A stretch of 64,000 bases of DNA from Trichobilharzia szidati (lineage: Eukaryota; Platyhelminthes; Trematoda; Strigeidida; Schistosomatidae), in contig OX235271.1 of NCBI GenBank assembly GCA_944472155.2, positions 97,167,256-97,231,255 of the forward strand, given 5' to 3'. The notes under the pieces are model-generated. The model was given only the letters and a program-made list of their open reading frames with translations. It was not told where the DNA came from and searched no databases. Every line of letters starts with the position of its first letter. The first letter of the stretch is position 1. This document shows positions 12,661 to 23,540 of the stretch, piece after piece. The position numbers and the translations under genes were made by a program.

Positions 12661-13288
12661 CTCGCTGTTTTGACTACCTTGAAATGAAGTAGGCTGGGCT
12701 TAAAAGTGTAAATAATACAGTATCAACGTAATCCCCGGGTTGGAAAACAACGCAAAATTTTCGTTATTTCCATACTCGTGATACAGTCGGACAGTTATTA
12801 CAGTCTCACTTGTCGTACCTTAAATGATGGCTTAAGTGTTAGTCCCTCAGTTTTCCTTTCAGGATATTAAGAAAAAGAATAATATGTATAGGTAATTCAG
12901 ATTCATTCTTTAGGTTAACATCTTGAAATTACCTTGGTTAGTAGCAGTATCGGCTATTTCATTGAATGATTTGGATGACGAATTGAAGAAACGAAGAGAT
13001 ACACTCTACGGAGATTGAAATGAGTCATCAAATCTACTACACCATACTCTCGAAGATTGAATATATTTGTTAAAATGTTTTAATTTTTTAACGACAACTT
13101 TGTTAAAATGTGTACCTTATTTCGGTTGAATTATGTAATTTAGCGTGAATAGCATGGTGAGTGTATTCTCCTCTTGATGTCTGTCATCTTATATCCCCTT
13201 GTCTTTATGTTCATACCTTCTATGTATTTACTAATATAAATGCACATGTGTCCAACATACTGGATGCTATATTGTCGGTTTAGTTACA

Positions 13289-13310
13289 ATGGACGTATAT
13301 ATACGTCCAT
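13289..13310. repeat. 22-bp perfect palindrome
   Basis: The half-site ATGGACGTATA is followed directly by its exact reverse complement. A second small palindrome, ACGTATATACGT, lies about 130 bases downstream. It could be a chance cruciform or a protein-binding site; nothing in the context decides. Confidence 0.5.
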
Positions 13311-13953
13311 GACATTTTCTGAATTTGTTATGCCTTTTGTAAAATTTTACACAGGTACATTAACATAGTTTTATCTGCCAAACAGAGCTTTTGGAGGGGT
13401 AGATATTTAACATTAGTGACCTAATGTTAAACGTATATACGTTGCATATGCATATGCATCCACATGGGCCAAGCTTTGACGGTAGGATATTGGCAATCTC
13501 ACTTTTTTTTGACATTTATTCTTATTTTAATAGGAATATAGAGTGATTGCCCATTACAGTCCCTTATGATTCCTTTTTTCTCTCTTCTGTACCTCTGTGT
13601 GTTATATGTGGTATGGCAACTTGAACCGCCTGTCTCTTCTGCAAGCTTTTCTGCTGAAACTCAGCCAGTCACCCAGTGGTTTTTAAATGCTGGAGGTACG
13701 ACTGGGGTAGTTTCACAGTTCATCTCCTCTCTGAAGAAGTTTTTTCGAATCATTTTAAGTTTCAAGCATAATTGGTTAGACTTCACATTATTTACTGTTA
13801 AGTGGTACTAGTGAGTGTGAGAAGGCAACAACTTTGTGTTGATGAGCCTAATTTATCAGTTTTGAAAAACATTTGCTTACACTTATATGGAATTGGGTCT
13901 TTGTTAAAAAAATAAATGAGGAAATCGGCAACAGCCAGATGACCTTTAGTCAG

Positions 13954-14123
13954 TCAGGTCGTTCAGCACTACAAATGGACGCTCTTCGTAATCTTCGTTC
14001 CAAGTTTCACCCTAACCTTAATCATAGCCATACCTTGGACCTACCCTGACCTTAACCCTGCATCAGGATGAAACCTGCAACGACGATTATGAAAAGCATC
14101 CTGTTGTAATGCTGAGAGACCTG
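13954..14123. repeat. Small MITE-like inverted repeat
   Basis: Arms of about 58 bases (13954-14012 and 14066-14123) are imperfect reverse complements, roughly three quarters matching by eye, starting CAGGTC and TTCAGGTC respectively. The ~55-base loop has repeated CCCTAACC/CCTTAACC runs. Size and shape suggest a MITE-like foldback. Confidence 0.5.
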
Positions 14124-15139
14124 AATGGTTTAAGTTCATTTGACTGTGGTATCTATTCTTCACTGTTGCCAGGAAATTTATCAACTAGGGAGTAATTTCT
14201 ACGGCTTATCCAATTTCCTGAGTACGTTCTCAATAGTTTATACCGTGAGACACGACAAAGTGACTTGCAAATTAGTCTTTATAATGGTCAGTAAGCAGTT
14301 TATTCAGGTACACGAAGTTTCATTGATGGGCTGTGAGAACATTATCCTTGTATTTCGACTTCCTTAGTAAATTGCTGTAATTTATTCAATCACTCATCAG
14401 TTTTCGTTTCAATTACTGCTTAATGCTTCTTACTGGTTCCTTGCTACTTTACTTACCCAAGAGCTATTTCTGTAAGTCCTATAGTTTTTCCGGTGTTACT
14501 TTCCAACTTTAGTTGAAGGAAGTGTTGTCAACAACTAAGTACTAAAATTGACAGTGCTTTCTTGTTAAGTTAGAGGCGCCTGGTGTATGCCAACACGCCA
14601 CACTGAATATGCAAACTAGAATACAAATATTAAATTCAGTCATCACATATCTTGACATGCTTCACTGGCTGCAGTGAAATGAAGCTAAGCAGTGTCAGAA
14701 GGTCATTTCACAAAAGTAACAAACTAAATCAGCAACTGTTATCGTTGGGTAGTATAGGTGATATTACGACGGTTTTGTTTTCAACTGGATATGATAACAT
14801 GTATTTATTTGTGAACTTTCACGTACTTTTTTGGATCTATTGTTGTATTACGATAAATTTTGTAGTATATTGAATTGGTTATAATTAACTGTTTCCCTCT
14901 TTACGGTATTGATAATTATAGTTTAAAAAATATATCTACCGAAACCCTTTTAATTCACATAAATACGTTTTAATCTTGACGGAAGGTGGGTAAATTTCAC
15001 TTTACTGTACTACCGCCGTAGATTTTTCATAGTGACACCTAGTTGGTTTTAGCAGCATGAAACGTATTTTTACCACTTTTTATCTACCGACAATTGGAAA
15101 ATAAGGAGTGGTACTTTTTGTTACGTCTCATATTTTCTT

Positions 15140-15184
15140 ACTTGTCTCTTTCAGTATTTTCTACATATCTGAATTATATTTTAG
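15140..15184 (+). promoter_or_regulatory. Splice acceptor before first visible ZIP exon
   Basis: A pyrimidine-rich tract (CTTGTCTCTTTCAG and on to ATATTTTAG) ends in AG at 15183-15184. The coding frame that follows has an in-frame TAG immediately upstream, formed by the acceptor itself, and the exon contains no ATG in frame. The start codon must therefore be added by splicing, either from an upstream cis exon or from the flatworm spliced leader, which in schistosomes is known to end in AUG. Confidence 0.6.
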
Positions 15185-16013
15185 GTGCATTGCGTTTACA
15201 GATCAGTAATCGTCTTATCAGTGATCTTTCTTAACGATATTTATTTGATATGTGGAGCTCATTCTTGGAAATCTACCGAATCACTGTCAGTAGCCAATTC
15301 ATCTGATGTAGTTCCTCATGATGCAGATAGTTCTCGACTGGGTTATATCAAAGTGGGGTTAGCAGCAGCCTTCTTTTTTACTGTACTTGTATCATGCGGT
15401 TTACCCGTTTTATTGATAGACTATTTGAAAGAACGGAATAATTTGTCACCCAACAACAAAAACAGAAGATTTCATTTAGGCAGAGTACAGCAGAATGAGT
15501 CAAATCAAATCAAAATAGAAGACCAAGACGATGATGAGGCAGAAGATGTTGAATTTCAATACTGTGACCTCAATTTGTCTCCGAATGCAGAAGAAAAGTA
15601 TGGAAATTGTTTAAACGATGGACAATTTTCAGAAAATAAGGAAGCCGATACTTCATTAAACCGAATTTCCCTCCAACATCAGAATTCACTGGAATCTGAA
15701 GTTCCATCCACTCCTGGTCAGAGTCCGAATCCGGCTCTATTAAGTGGAGATCAATTTGAGAACAGAGATTTGCTTACTGGCCAGGTGGTTCATTCTGAAA
15801 GAAATTGGCCACATTCATTCAGAATTCAAGATCGCATACGTGGACGAAATTTAAATGATCCCTCTTTTATAGCAAGTCAAAGAGCTTACCAAAAACAGGG
15901 GAAGCAAAAGTTTTTTCGAAGAGTTATTTCTTCAAGAGCATCGCGTAAAGAAACATTACAAATTTGGTTTAGTCGGTGTAACTGTTTCGCTGCAGGTGTT
16001 TTTTTATCTTCAG
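15185..16013 (+). CDS. ZIP metal transporter, first visible exon
   Basis: N-terminal part of a SLC39/ZIP zinc (or iron) transporter that moves metal ions into the cytoplasm. Numbering from the first exon codon (GTG): residues 5-24 are hydrophobic and look like a signal peptide ending near CGA; residues 55-79 (YIKVGLAAAFFFTVLVSCG) match ZIP TM1; residues about 80-255 form a polar, acidic, Ser/Asn-rich loop; residues about 258 on (CNCFAAGVFLSSG) begin TM2. ZIP1-type proteins have a short loop between TM1 and TM2, so this one is much longer. The exon ends after the first base of a Gly codon at a GT donor (TCAG|GTTAGC). No in-frame ATG exists; see the acceptor entry. Confidence 0.85.
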
Positions 16014-17953
16014 GTTAGCAACATAGATATTCGTTCATTTGTACGTGTTTATGAGTGAAATTTATGTTTAGTTCTTATAAGTTGTTTTATGGAAACATAC
16101 TTGAATCATTTATATTGAACTTGTAGAAACCAACTAGTTTCTGAATGTTCCATTTCGTATATTACTGTCTTTGTAGACAATATATCAGAATGTCTTAAAT
16201 TCTAATGATATTAATCCCTTTGGCATCCGGATGAATTAAATAATGATATCGAACAAACCTTGAATTGCTAATCTATTTCTGTATTTAAGTTTCTGTTTTT
16301 GATACTTATGGGCTACTGCACAGAAATTGCCTAATTCACTTACACATACTACCATTCGTCTTCGAACTTCCCCACTAAGCAGTTACAAAAGCTGTGGATG
16401 AAGTCTTAGTATATACACAAAAGGCTGTCAATTTGCATCACTGCTGGTGCTAACGTAATACTCAGCTACTTGCAAAAAAGTTTGCAAACTTTACTCAGCG
16501 AATATTTGAAACTATAAGTACTTGGGAACCAGCTGCATCTATTGTATGAGAATTGATAATACCGCCTAGCCGCCCAAATATTGGTAGATGGGGGTAGATC
16601 GAAGTCTGTGACTTAATGGTTGTAAGTCGAGCGAGTAGACCATTGAACCATAGCGTGTGTATTGTGCAGTAGTCAGTCCTGTTTTACTTTACAGCTATGA
16701 GACAGAGCCGTTGAAAGTGAGAGATGTGAAACAAACGCAGGTTTATGTTAAAGATGTCCTCGCCTAAATTCTGGCGTTAAGCTGAGCAGCATGATAAGAT
16801 TATGCGTGGTGATAGGTAAGGAATGTTAATGCACTAATAAAGTTGGGAGTCTTTGTTGACTGAAGTGGTTAAGACACTTGTTACTCATCTGGAGCCACTG
16901 CCTTCCTTGATAATCGACGTCAACGGAAGTAATATTAGATTTAGAGAAGTTTACGAATAATAGGACCAAAATGTTAAGAATCCTTGCAGTTATTGATTGT
17001 TAGCCTGAGTCACAGAAAGAGGCGTAGATGACCAGGTCAGACTTCGCAGAATGCCAAGAATCAATCTTTTCTGACTGCAAATAGCATGCCTAAATATCGT
17101 CCACAATGGTCCAGGTGTATCTACCTGGATTCTGATTGTTTTCACTCATCTCCATCTAATCACTCGCTCCCTCTTTCTGTTATAACTTTATTTTTGTTCT
17201 GTTTTAAGCGTGGTGTTTTGATGATGCTGATGTACATTTGTACAAACTTTCTCTAATTCACCAGTGATGAGTTTGCTAACGAACATACAGTGATTTCTTA
17301 ACATATGCTCTTTTCACAACTCGCCATATTTGTTATTTTTTCATTTATCTTTATATATTTCCTGAGAAACTTCCATTCTATCAATTCTTAATATTTTCCC
17401 TAAAAATCTAGTGTATCTGTTGAAATCTTGTCTTTGAATAAATGTAAAGGCCGATAGGTTATGAGACTGATTATATTGTTGTTTGCCGTGTATGTTCGTC
17501 ATCAACTATCATCATCCCGTGTGGCAATAATTAGTTGGGTCGTTAGGAGTTAACTGATGTAACTGGAAACCTCGATCCAGGCCACAGTTATGTTCATCTG
17601 TATTGTCCTGAAAGGATAATTTCTACCATTTACTGTTTGTCTCTTTTAGGTTAATTTGTATTCTGTATGTGTATTTGTTTTTGTGAAATGAACAAATAGA
17701 CATCGCAACGTTTTTTTTTACTATTTTTTGTTCAGAGTAATATCATTCGGTAAGATTTAAGTTGTAAAGGCAGAAGGTAACCGGTCGATTAAGAAATATC
17801 TGCTGAACTGAGGATTATAGCGTAGTAGTAGTTAGTGCTCACTATTTTACCATGAAATATTTATAATAATATGTTTGATTTTGGTTATTTGTTTATAAAT
17901 GCTGAATTTCTATTCATATACGTATTATCCCATGTTTTCCTTTTTTTTTAAAG
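16014..17953 (+). other. ZIP gene intron
   Basis: GT...AG intron of 1,940 bases with a T-rich tract before the acceptor at 17952-17953. It falls in phase 1 inside TM2. Joining the exons makes a Gly codon and the continuous ZIP motif SSGFMELYPD. The interior is AT-rich with no recognised element. Confidence 0.85.
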
Positions 17954-19149
17954 GCTTTATGGAACTTTATCCTGATACTGAAGAAGCTATAACAGAAGCT
18001 AAACATCAATTAAATATAAAATCAGAATTTCCATTCGCTCCATTTTTAACTCTTGTTGGATTTTTTCTTGTATTAAGCATAGAACAAATTGTTTGGACAA
18101 CAAAATCAAGACACTCGATATGTTGTCGAAGGAGAAATAGTAATAATAATAATAGTCAAACTCTACATCGTGATTTATTGCATTCAGTAAGCAATGATTA
18201 CAATTTAGAGAAAAACAGAAATCACTACGTAGTTAATAATACTAGCAAAAATAACAACAGTAATAATAGTAATAATAATAACAATAATGATTCTGTTACT
18301 CCTGAATGTAGCAAATTATATCAGAATAACATGGGTTATACATCATCTAAACATGTTGTTGTGGGTAATGCTAAAAGACCATCTAAATTGTCTAATGCAA
18401 CAAATTCATCCGAACTTACTACAATAGATCGTTCTCCTACATCGTCCACACATTCAGGTAATGATTTTCTCCTGGAATCTGGTAATGCTAGAATTGATCA
18501 AGTTGAAAATGTGAAGATTGAGCCTTGTAACGACGTCGACGACGACTATGATGATGATGGTGACAATCATAATCATCACCACCATTCACATACACATGAT
18601 ATAAAATTTGACGCCAAGTCGTTTGGATCAGTATTACGCATTATTCTGCTATTGTGTGCAATGTCTGTTCATTCAATATTTGAGGGTTTAGCTGTTGGTC
18701 TTCAGCCAACAGCACAACGTACACTTGCCTTATTCACCGCTATATTACTTCATAAAGTTATCATAGCTATTGGTATTGGTGTAAATTTAGCCACAAATTT
18801 GAATGAATCATCAACACCTGCAACTTCATCATCATCATCATCTCAAGCCAGGTCTTCTTATTGTCGTATGTTCATGTATCAATCTATTGGAACGTTAATT
18901 TTAGCTTTTTCTTCACCATTTGGCGTTCTTGTTGGTTATGGTTTAATGCAACAAAAACAGTCTGCTGTACTGACTATGTCAACCGCTATACTTCAAGGTT
19001 TAGCATGTGGAACATTCTTTTATGTTGTATTCTGTGAACTGCTACCAGTTGAATTCAAAGAAGGCGTTAAAGATAGAATGGGAAAATTTTTCTTTTTATT
19101 ACTCGGATTTATGTTAGTTGCATTATATGCCTTTCTAATGCCTGAGTAA
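17954..19149 (+). CDS. ZIP metal transporter, terminal coding exon
   Basis: Completes TM2 (GFMELYPDTEEAI) and encodes TM3 (FAPFLTLVGFFLVLSIEQIV), a ~150-residue loop, and TM4-TM8. The loop is rich in Asn and Ser from AAT repeats and ends in an acidic then His-rich cluster (six His in HNHHHHSHTH, about residues 482-491), a typical ZIP metal-binding loop. TM4 has HSIFEGLAVGLQ (His516, Glu520) and TM5 has LLHKVIIAIGIG (His543), the ZIP1/2/3 (subfamily II) signatures at the binuclear metal site. TM7 contains QGLACGTFFYVVFCELLP. The two exons give about 674 residues, twice the ~320 of human ZIP1, the excess being in the two loops. It is likely a plasma-membrane zinc importer; substrate and location are inferred. 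The Met at 17899 is intronic, not a start. Confidence 0.9.
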
Positions 19150-19594
19150 ATATTATTTTGTATATTTTGTCAATACTCTTCTTCTTTATCATATTTATTA
19201 CTTCTGTACGCTCAATATTATAACTTTTTAAATTAAGCTGTACATCTTTTTTTGTTTTGTTTTAGCCACACATGCCTTTATATATTTGGTTTTTAATGAT
19301 CCGTCTATATTTTCCTCATTTTATTTATACTTTTTACCTGTCTGAATACATTTCTTTTACCAATAACAATAAGAGATAAGATGGCGGTGCTTTGATTTTC
19401 CCTTTTTTCTCAGATGAATCATGTTCATTCGTTTTTTTTATTAAACTGTGATTTTCTTGTTTTTATTGGGGTTGTAGAAAATTTCATCTTCTTCTATTAA
19501 GGTATTATGTCCAGTCAGTGTATCCAGACCACTAAGTATCTAATTAATTAACCAATTAAATGACTAATTAATACAATTAGGTATTTTATTTTAC

Positions 19595-19608
19595 ACACAC
19601 ACACACAC
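19595..19608. repeat. CA/AC microsatellite
   Basis: About seven AC units in the presumed 3' UTR of the ZIP gene. Confidence 0.8.
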
Positions 19609-19825
19609 TTTTGTGCTGTATTTTCAATCTCAATTAGTTTTCATGGTCCTTTCGTTTGATGTGTCACTCACTGCTTACTTTTTGTCATGTAACCTCTGGG
19701 TGTGTGGGTGTATGTGAATGAGTTTCTTAGGTAATATTAAGGTGGTGCCTTTGGTGTTCTTTATTTTCATGAATACTTTTGTTTTCTGGGATTAATCTGG
19801 TCACTCTTCCATGAATATTGTGAAC

Positions 19826-19831
19826 AATAAA
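19826..19831 (+). terminator. Candidate poly(A) signal of the ZIP gene
   Basis: The first clear AATAAA downstream of the stop codon, about 680 bases into the 3' region. It would give a long 3' UTR containing the CA microsatellite; an earlier variant signal may be used instead. Confidence 0.4.
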
Positions 19832-20816
19832 TTATATACAAACCTAAGGTTCTTTTTATGAGGCTAATATGGAACAATACACCTTACCGATTCATCTTGT
19901 TTCACATACACACAATAGGAACGTAAACAGTCCTGATTAGATGTTGAAGATAGAAATCTTTGGGGGGAGATAAACAGTGTGTGTTTAGCTTTCATCTGAT
20001 TAAATGATTCATGTTGGGGGTGAGATATCCAGTCGTTCTATTAATGGTCGAGTCTCGTAGCTCAGGAGTGCACTCTTTCCTACACAATCAATGAGGGTAC
20101 TTGACCACCGTTATCTTGTATGCTATAAGCGTCGTAAAAGTGAGTTACCATATAAGCAATATATGAGTTAGGTAAGTTGGTTGGCAAAGTTACAAACCTT
20201 CATCAGCTTACCTGGGTGGGGTGGAGCATGTTTTACGCATGTCTACTCATGGTCTTCTAGGACGCTCAGTAAAATAAATTTATGCGCTTTATGGCAAAGG
20301 ATAGCCAAAGAAACGTGTATTCTTAGCAGAAATTTCATCTAAGTGAAATTTGTAGATAATTTAATTGTTAGGTTTCTTAGCCTTTCGATTTATTTCTTGG
20401 TGGACTATATCACCAGCTAATATACCCGTTTGAGAGCCACTACAAATCAAAGAGAAACGGAGAATTGTGAATCTACAATGGTATGGATTTATTTATAATG
20501 AAGTTGGCTTACTTTGCAGATATGATTTTAACAGTTATTTCGAAAAATAGATTATGCAAAATTAGGCACATTTATTGAGAGAGAAAAATATGTATATGAA
20601 AAATGGTTTCTACTTCACATCACCTTAGAATAATTCAGTAAAACATCTTTATTTTATGAAATCAAGTGATCAGCATTGATTGGGATTTGGAACAACTGAC
20701 ACATTCAAGCGGAAATACATCATTTATTAAGTACAAAGTAAGTCAAATTGGTTGTGGTTACCGGATTAGATTTCGGAGATTTGACAACAATAACTGTCTG
20801 TATTCAAAGTCACTTC

Positions 20817-20854
<38 letters not shown>

Positions 20855-21419
20855 CCTAATCGGTCAGTTGCGCGGAAAAGTCACGTGAAAGTGGAGAAAG
20901 TTTGCGTGGTGAATAAAAGCCTTTCAGTATTGCAACATTATAGTCGAAACTTATGAAAATCAAATCGTTTAGCTTTATACAAACCAGTCCGTCATTCATT
21001 TCTGAAAAGCCCACAGTATTACCTTGAGAATCGACTTGCTTAATATCCAGCATATCATTGTAAAATTCAGTATTTTCTGTACAAACCATATATATTTGGA
21101 TGTAAAGGTAGTTAGACAATGATAAATTGAGAGGATTTATAAGTAAAAGCGTTAAATCTTATTATAGCCTCTTTATGCCACATGTAAAGTAAACATAATG
21201 GTGTATCATAGGCATATTCGCAACATTTCCTGAGTGTACTGGAACCGTGAAGTAAATGGTTAGATGTGGGGGTGTTTGGTAAATAAGACAAGTCATATCA
21301 AAAGTCATTAAGCTGTACCAATAAAAGTGGCTTTGATATGTATTACACATATTGAGTTACTCTCTTTCATGATAAACAGTGTTTGGCGAATTAGGATTGT
21401 TTTGATTTGACACTAGTAA
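19832..21419. other. Intergenic, no gene recognised
   Basis: AT-rich, only short ORFs. It contains the TA microsatellite at 20819-20851. No transposon protein fragment was seen. Confidence 0.45.
20819..20851. repeat. TA microsatellite
   Basis: About 16 uninterrupted TA units. Confidence 0.9.
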
Positions 21420-21770
21420 CTAGTGTGATGCGTCTAGTCCTCTCTTTGGTGCAGACTGAACTCTATCAGTCAGGTTGTAATGTGGCCACCATTCTAGGTA
21501 GCTCGCCATCACGGTGTACACTGTGATGATATTAGATGGTTGGAGGCAATCGGCATGAAGCCTTGGACCTAGGTTCCGTGCTAGTTGGCACTCGTCAGCA
21601 AGGTGTATCTGCAACCTTGAAGGAACTGATGTCCCTTCTGAGATTCGAACCCGCGTCACCCAGTGCTGCAGTATCTGCAGGTTGCAGATACGCTTGCTGA
21701 CGAATGCCAACTAGCACGACTAGGTCCAAGGCTTCCTGCCGATTGCCTCCAACCACCTAATATCATCACG
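21420..21770. repeat. Foldback repeat with tRNA-like B box
   Basis: Arms 21523-21618 and 21679-21769 are near-exact reverse complements (for example GGAGGCAATCGGCA against TGCCGATTGCCTCC) around a ~60-base loop. Read on the minus strand the loop holds GGGTTCGAATCTCAG, a B-box-like sequence. The arrangement looks like a tRNA-related SINE copy joined to an inverted partial copy of itself. A transcript would form a long hairpin. Confidence 0.7.
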
Positions 21771-22632
21771 AATTAGGATTGGCTAGAAAGGGACTAAAGG
21801 TAGTCTGATAATTAAGTGGAGTCTGTGTCATATGAAGAAGGATAGGTTATCAAGTTTTAGCTTGTGTACTATAGTGAATTGCATCATGAAATCTCCTAAT
21901 GATATAAAATTCAAATAAACAGGAATTAAATCGTCTTAATTTGCGAAATAGGCCTCTAATAAGTAAATAATTGAAATCTTTGTCTTCAAAATGGAGTGGT
22001 ACTGAGGTACCTGTTTACTGAATAGAAAATAAACTCTTGTGGTGGGATCTCAGTGTCCTTAGCCCAGTGTAATCAGAACTGTTTTGGATAAGATACATAC
22101 TACACTGATTTATTTCACACCTGAGTATGTGATATATAAACTAAGTACTCAGACATTATCAGTACATTTTAGTTAATTCAATGGTGACCGGTAAGAATGC
22201 ATGTGAAACATGCCTATTGTTCTAACCCTACTTCAAGGTTATTCATAATTGTTTGACCCTGCAACCACTTATCATAAGCCGTATGTGCGCATTGATTTAA
22301 AACCGTAAAAATCATGTTTTAATTTAGTCAAATTTGAACTTTCTGAACCATGAATTGTCAACAGTACAAGAAGACGGAGATGTTTCATCTGTTAAAATCT
22401 TAGTCAAATTATGGTATTCACTGGAATTGATGTTTCACCTGCACGCATTTTAGTGGAATTAAAAAAATCAAACTATTCAGGATTCTTCATTTTGGGAAGA
22501 GAAGTTACTGTTTAGTCAGTGCATCAAAATCCAATGATGTATGATTCTCAGTTCCTATCGCGAGTTGTTTTCGCACATATTATAGCAAACTTCACGGAAG
22601 ATATTCCAGTTGTGTAAAAAATCTGATAAAGT
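21771..22632. other. Intergenic, no gene recognised
   Basis: AT-rich sequence with no ORF or shared repeat that I can support. Confidence 0.45.
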
Positions 22633-23010
22633 GCCTTTACCCTATTCAGGTAGGTAGTTACCTGGGGTTCTAGTGAGAAGTCGTGACCAGTAGGGTGCAG
22701 CAGGTCGGGTGTGAGGACAAACACTCGCCGAAGACTTTGGCTAGCGGTAGCGCTATGTCGTGAATTGGCAGAAGTTAGAATTCATGGACTGGCCATTGGA
22801 TCGGGTCCCAGTGGCTTAATGGTATACGAGCTCGCCTTGTAACCAGAAGGTCCTGGGTTCGATCCCCGCTGGTGGGTACGTACTGATGAAGAGTCCCAAA
22901 CTAGGACGAAACAGCTGTCCAGTACTTCTTGGTGGGTTTTCCAATGGTTCTCTAACTAATGTCAGCTCATGATGAAATCCTGAAACCAATCAAATCCCTA
23001 CAAACCAACA
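22633..23010 (+). mobile_element. Hammerhead SINE, copy H1 (complete)
   Basis: The most complete copy of the H family. It has a ~170-base 5' part (CCTATTCAGGTAGG...), a tRNA-like head with A box TGGCTTAATGG and B box GGTTCGATCCC, then the hammerhead-like segment, then a ~90-base tail ending CAAATCCCTACAAACC. Pol III transcription from the A/B boxes is expected from known tRNA-derived SINEs. The layout of tRNA-like promoter followed by ribozyme is that described for schistosome Sm-alpha elements, but this sequence differs from the S1/S2 type. Confidence 0.8.
22880..22925 (+). ncRNA. Hammerhead ribozyme-like segment of H1, mutated core
   Basis: Stem I can pair GTACTG with CAGTAC. Stem II is GTCC/GGAC with a 7-base loop CAAACTA, followed by GAAA and GCTGTC before the expected cleavage site. 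After a full stem I the core reads ATGAAGA instead of CTGANGA: the invariant C at position 3 is A. Activity is unlikely. Confidence 0.65.
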
Positions 23011-23540
23011 CTTGAATGACTATAGCATTCTTCTAAGCACGTAATACAAAACTATATCAAACCAACCACCTGAAGAAATTCAAATCGTAATTGACCGCCT
23101 CCGATTCACTTATTCAAGTAGGTGGAGACGAAAGCCCACCAAATCTGTTTTTTCACTCTTTAAAATCAAAGTCCGTTATCTTTACGATAATATCTTCGTT
23201 CAGTTCTATAATATGCAAAGTCTCGTAAGTGTATTTAATGCATTCTTAAAAAATCACATGCATATAGAATATGAAAACTGGGTACATTACAGTCATATTG
23301 ATTACCAACGTATTTTATTCACGTCTTGTCCTGATTACGTAATTAGTATCGATAGCGTACCAATTGACAAAATCATTCATTCGTTACTAAAATAGTTCAC
23401 GCTTAAGTAACAGACTGTCTTAGTGTTAACAGTTTTTGTTTGTGTATTAGTTTTCTCATTTAAACTGGAGACTTATTTATTGGTATTTATCCCGTTAATT
23501 AACGCTTAAATTGACAGTTTTTTTTATTAGGTGACGTAAT
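23011..23540. other. Spacer before P1
   Basis: Contains a 60-codon ORF (23213-23395) without recognisable similarity. It could be the decayed 5' region of P1, but no conserved block supports that. Confidence 0.35.

Larger units (their letters stand above)
12661..15184. other. Upstream region of the ZIP gene
   Basis: No protein family is recognisable in the short ORFs. It holds a 22-bp perfect palindrome (13289-13310) and a small inverted-repeat element (13954-14123). Any 5' UTR exon or promoter of the ZIP gene would be expected here, but I could not place one. Confidence 0.4.

Noticed and set aside
14010..14066. Telomere-like CCCTAACC runs
   Set aside because: Only a few imperfect units lie in the loop of a small inverted repeat. 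There is no array.
15057..15107. Upstream ATG near 15057 as the ZIP start exon
   Set aside because: Its frame stops after about 15 codons, and the possible donor inside it gives the wrong phase for the exon at 15185.
15185..15187. GTG as the initiation codon of the ZIP gene
   Set aside because: GTG starts are not normal in animals, and the codon lies exactly at a splice acceptor, so a spliced-on ATG is the better explanation.
17899..17953. Met-initiated start of a 416-codon ORF before the second ZIP exon
   Set aside because: The ZIP similarity begins at the acceptor AG (17952-17953), and joining to the upstream exon restores TM2 exactly. The preceding 18 codons are intronic.
22816..22875. 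tRNA genes suggested by A/B boxes in H, S and C elements
   Set aside because: They are followed by repeat bodies and recur at many sites. No complete cloverleaf with a matching acceptor stem was found, so they are SINE heads.
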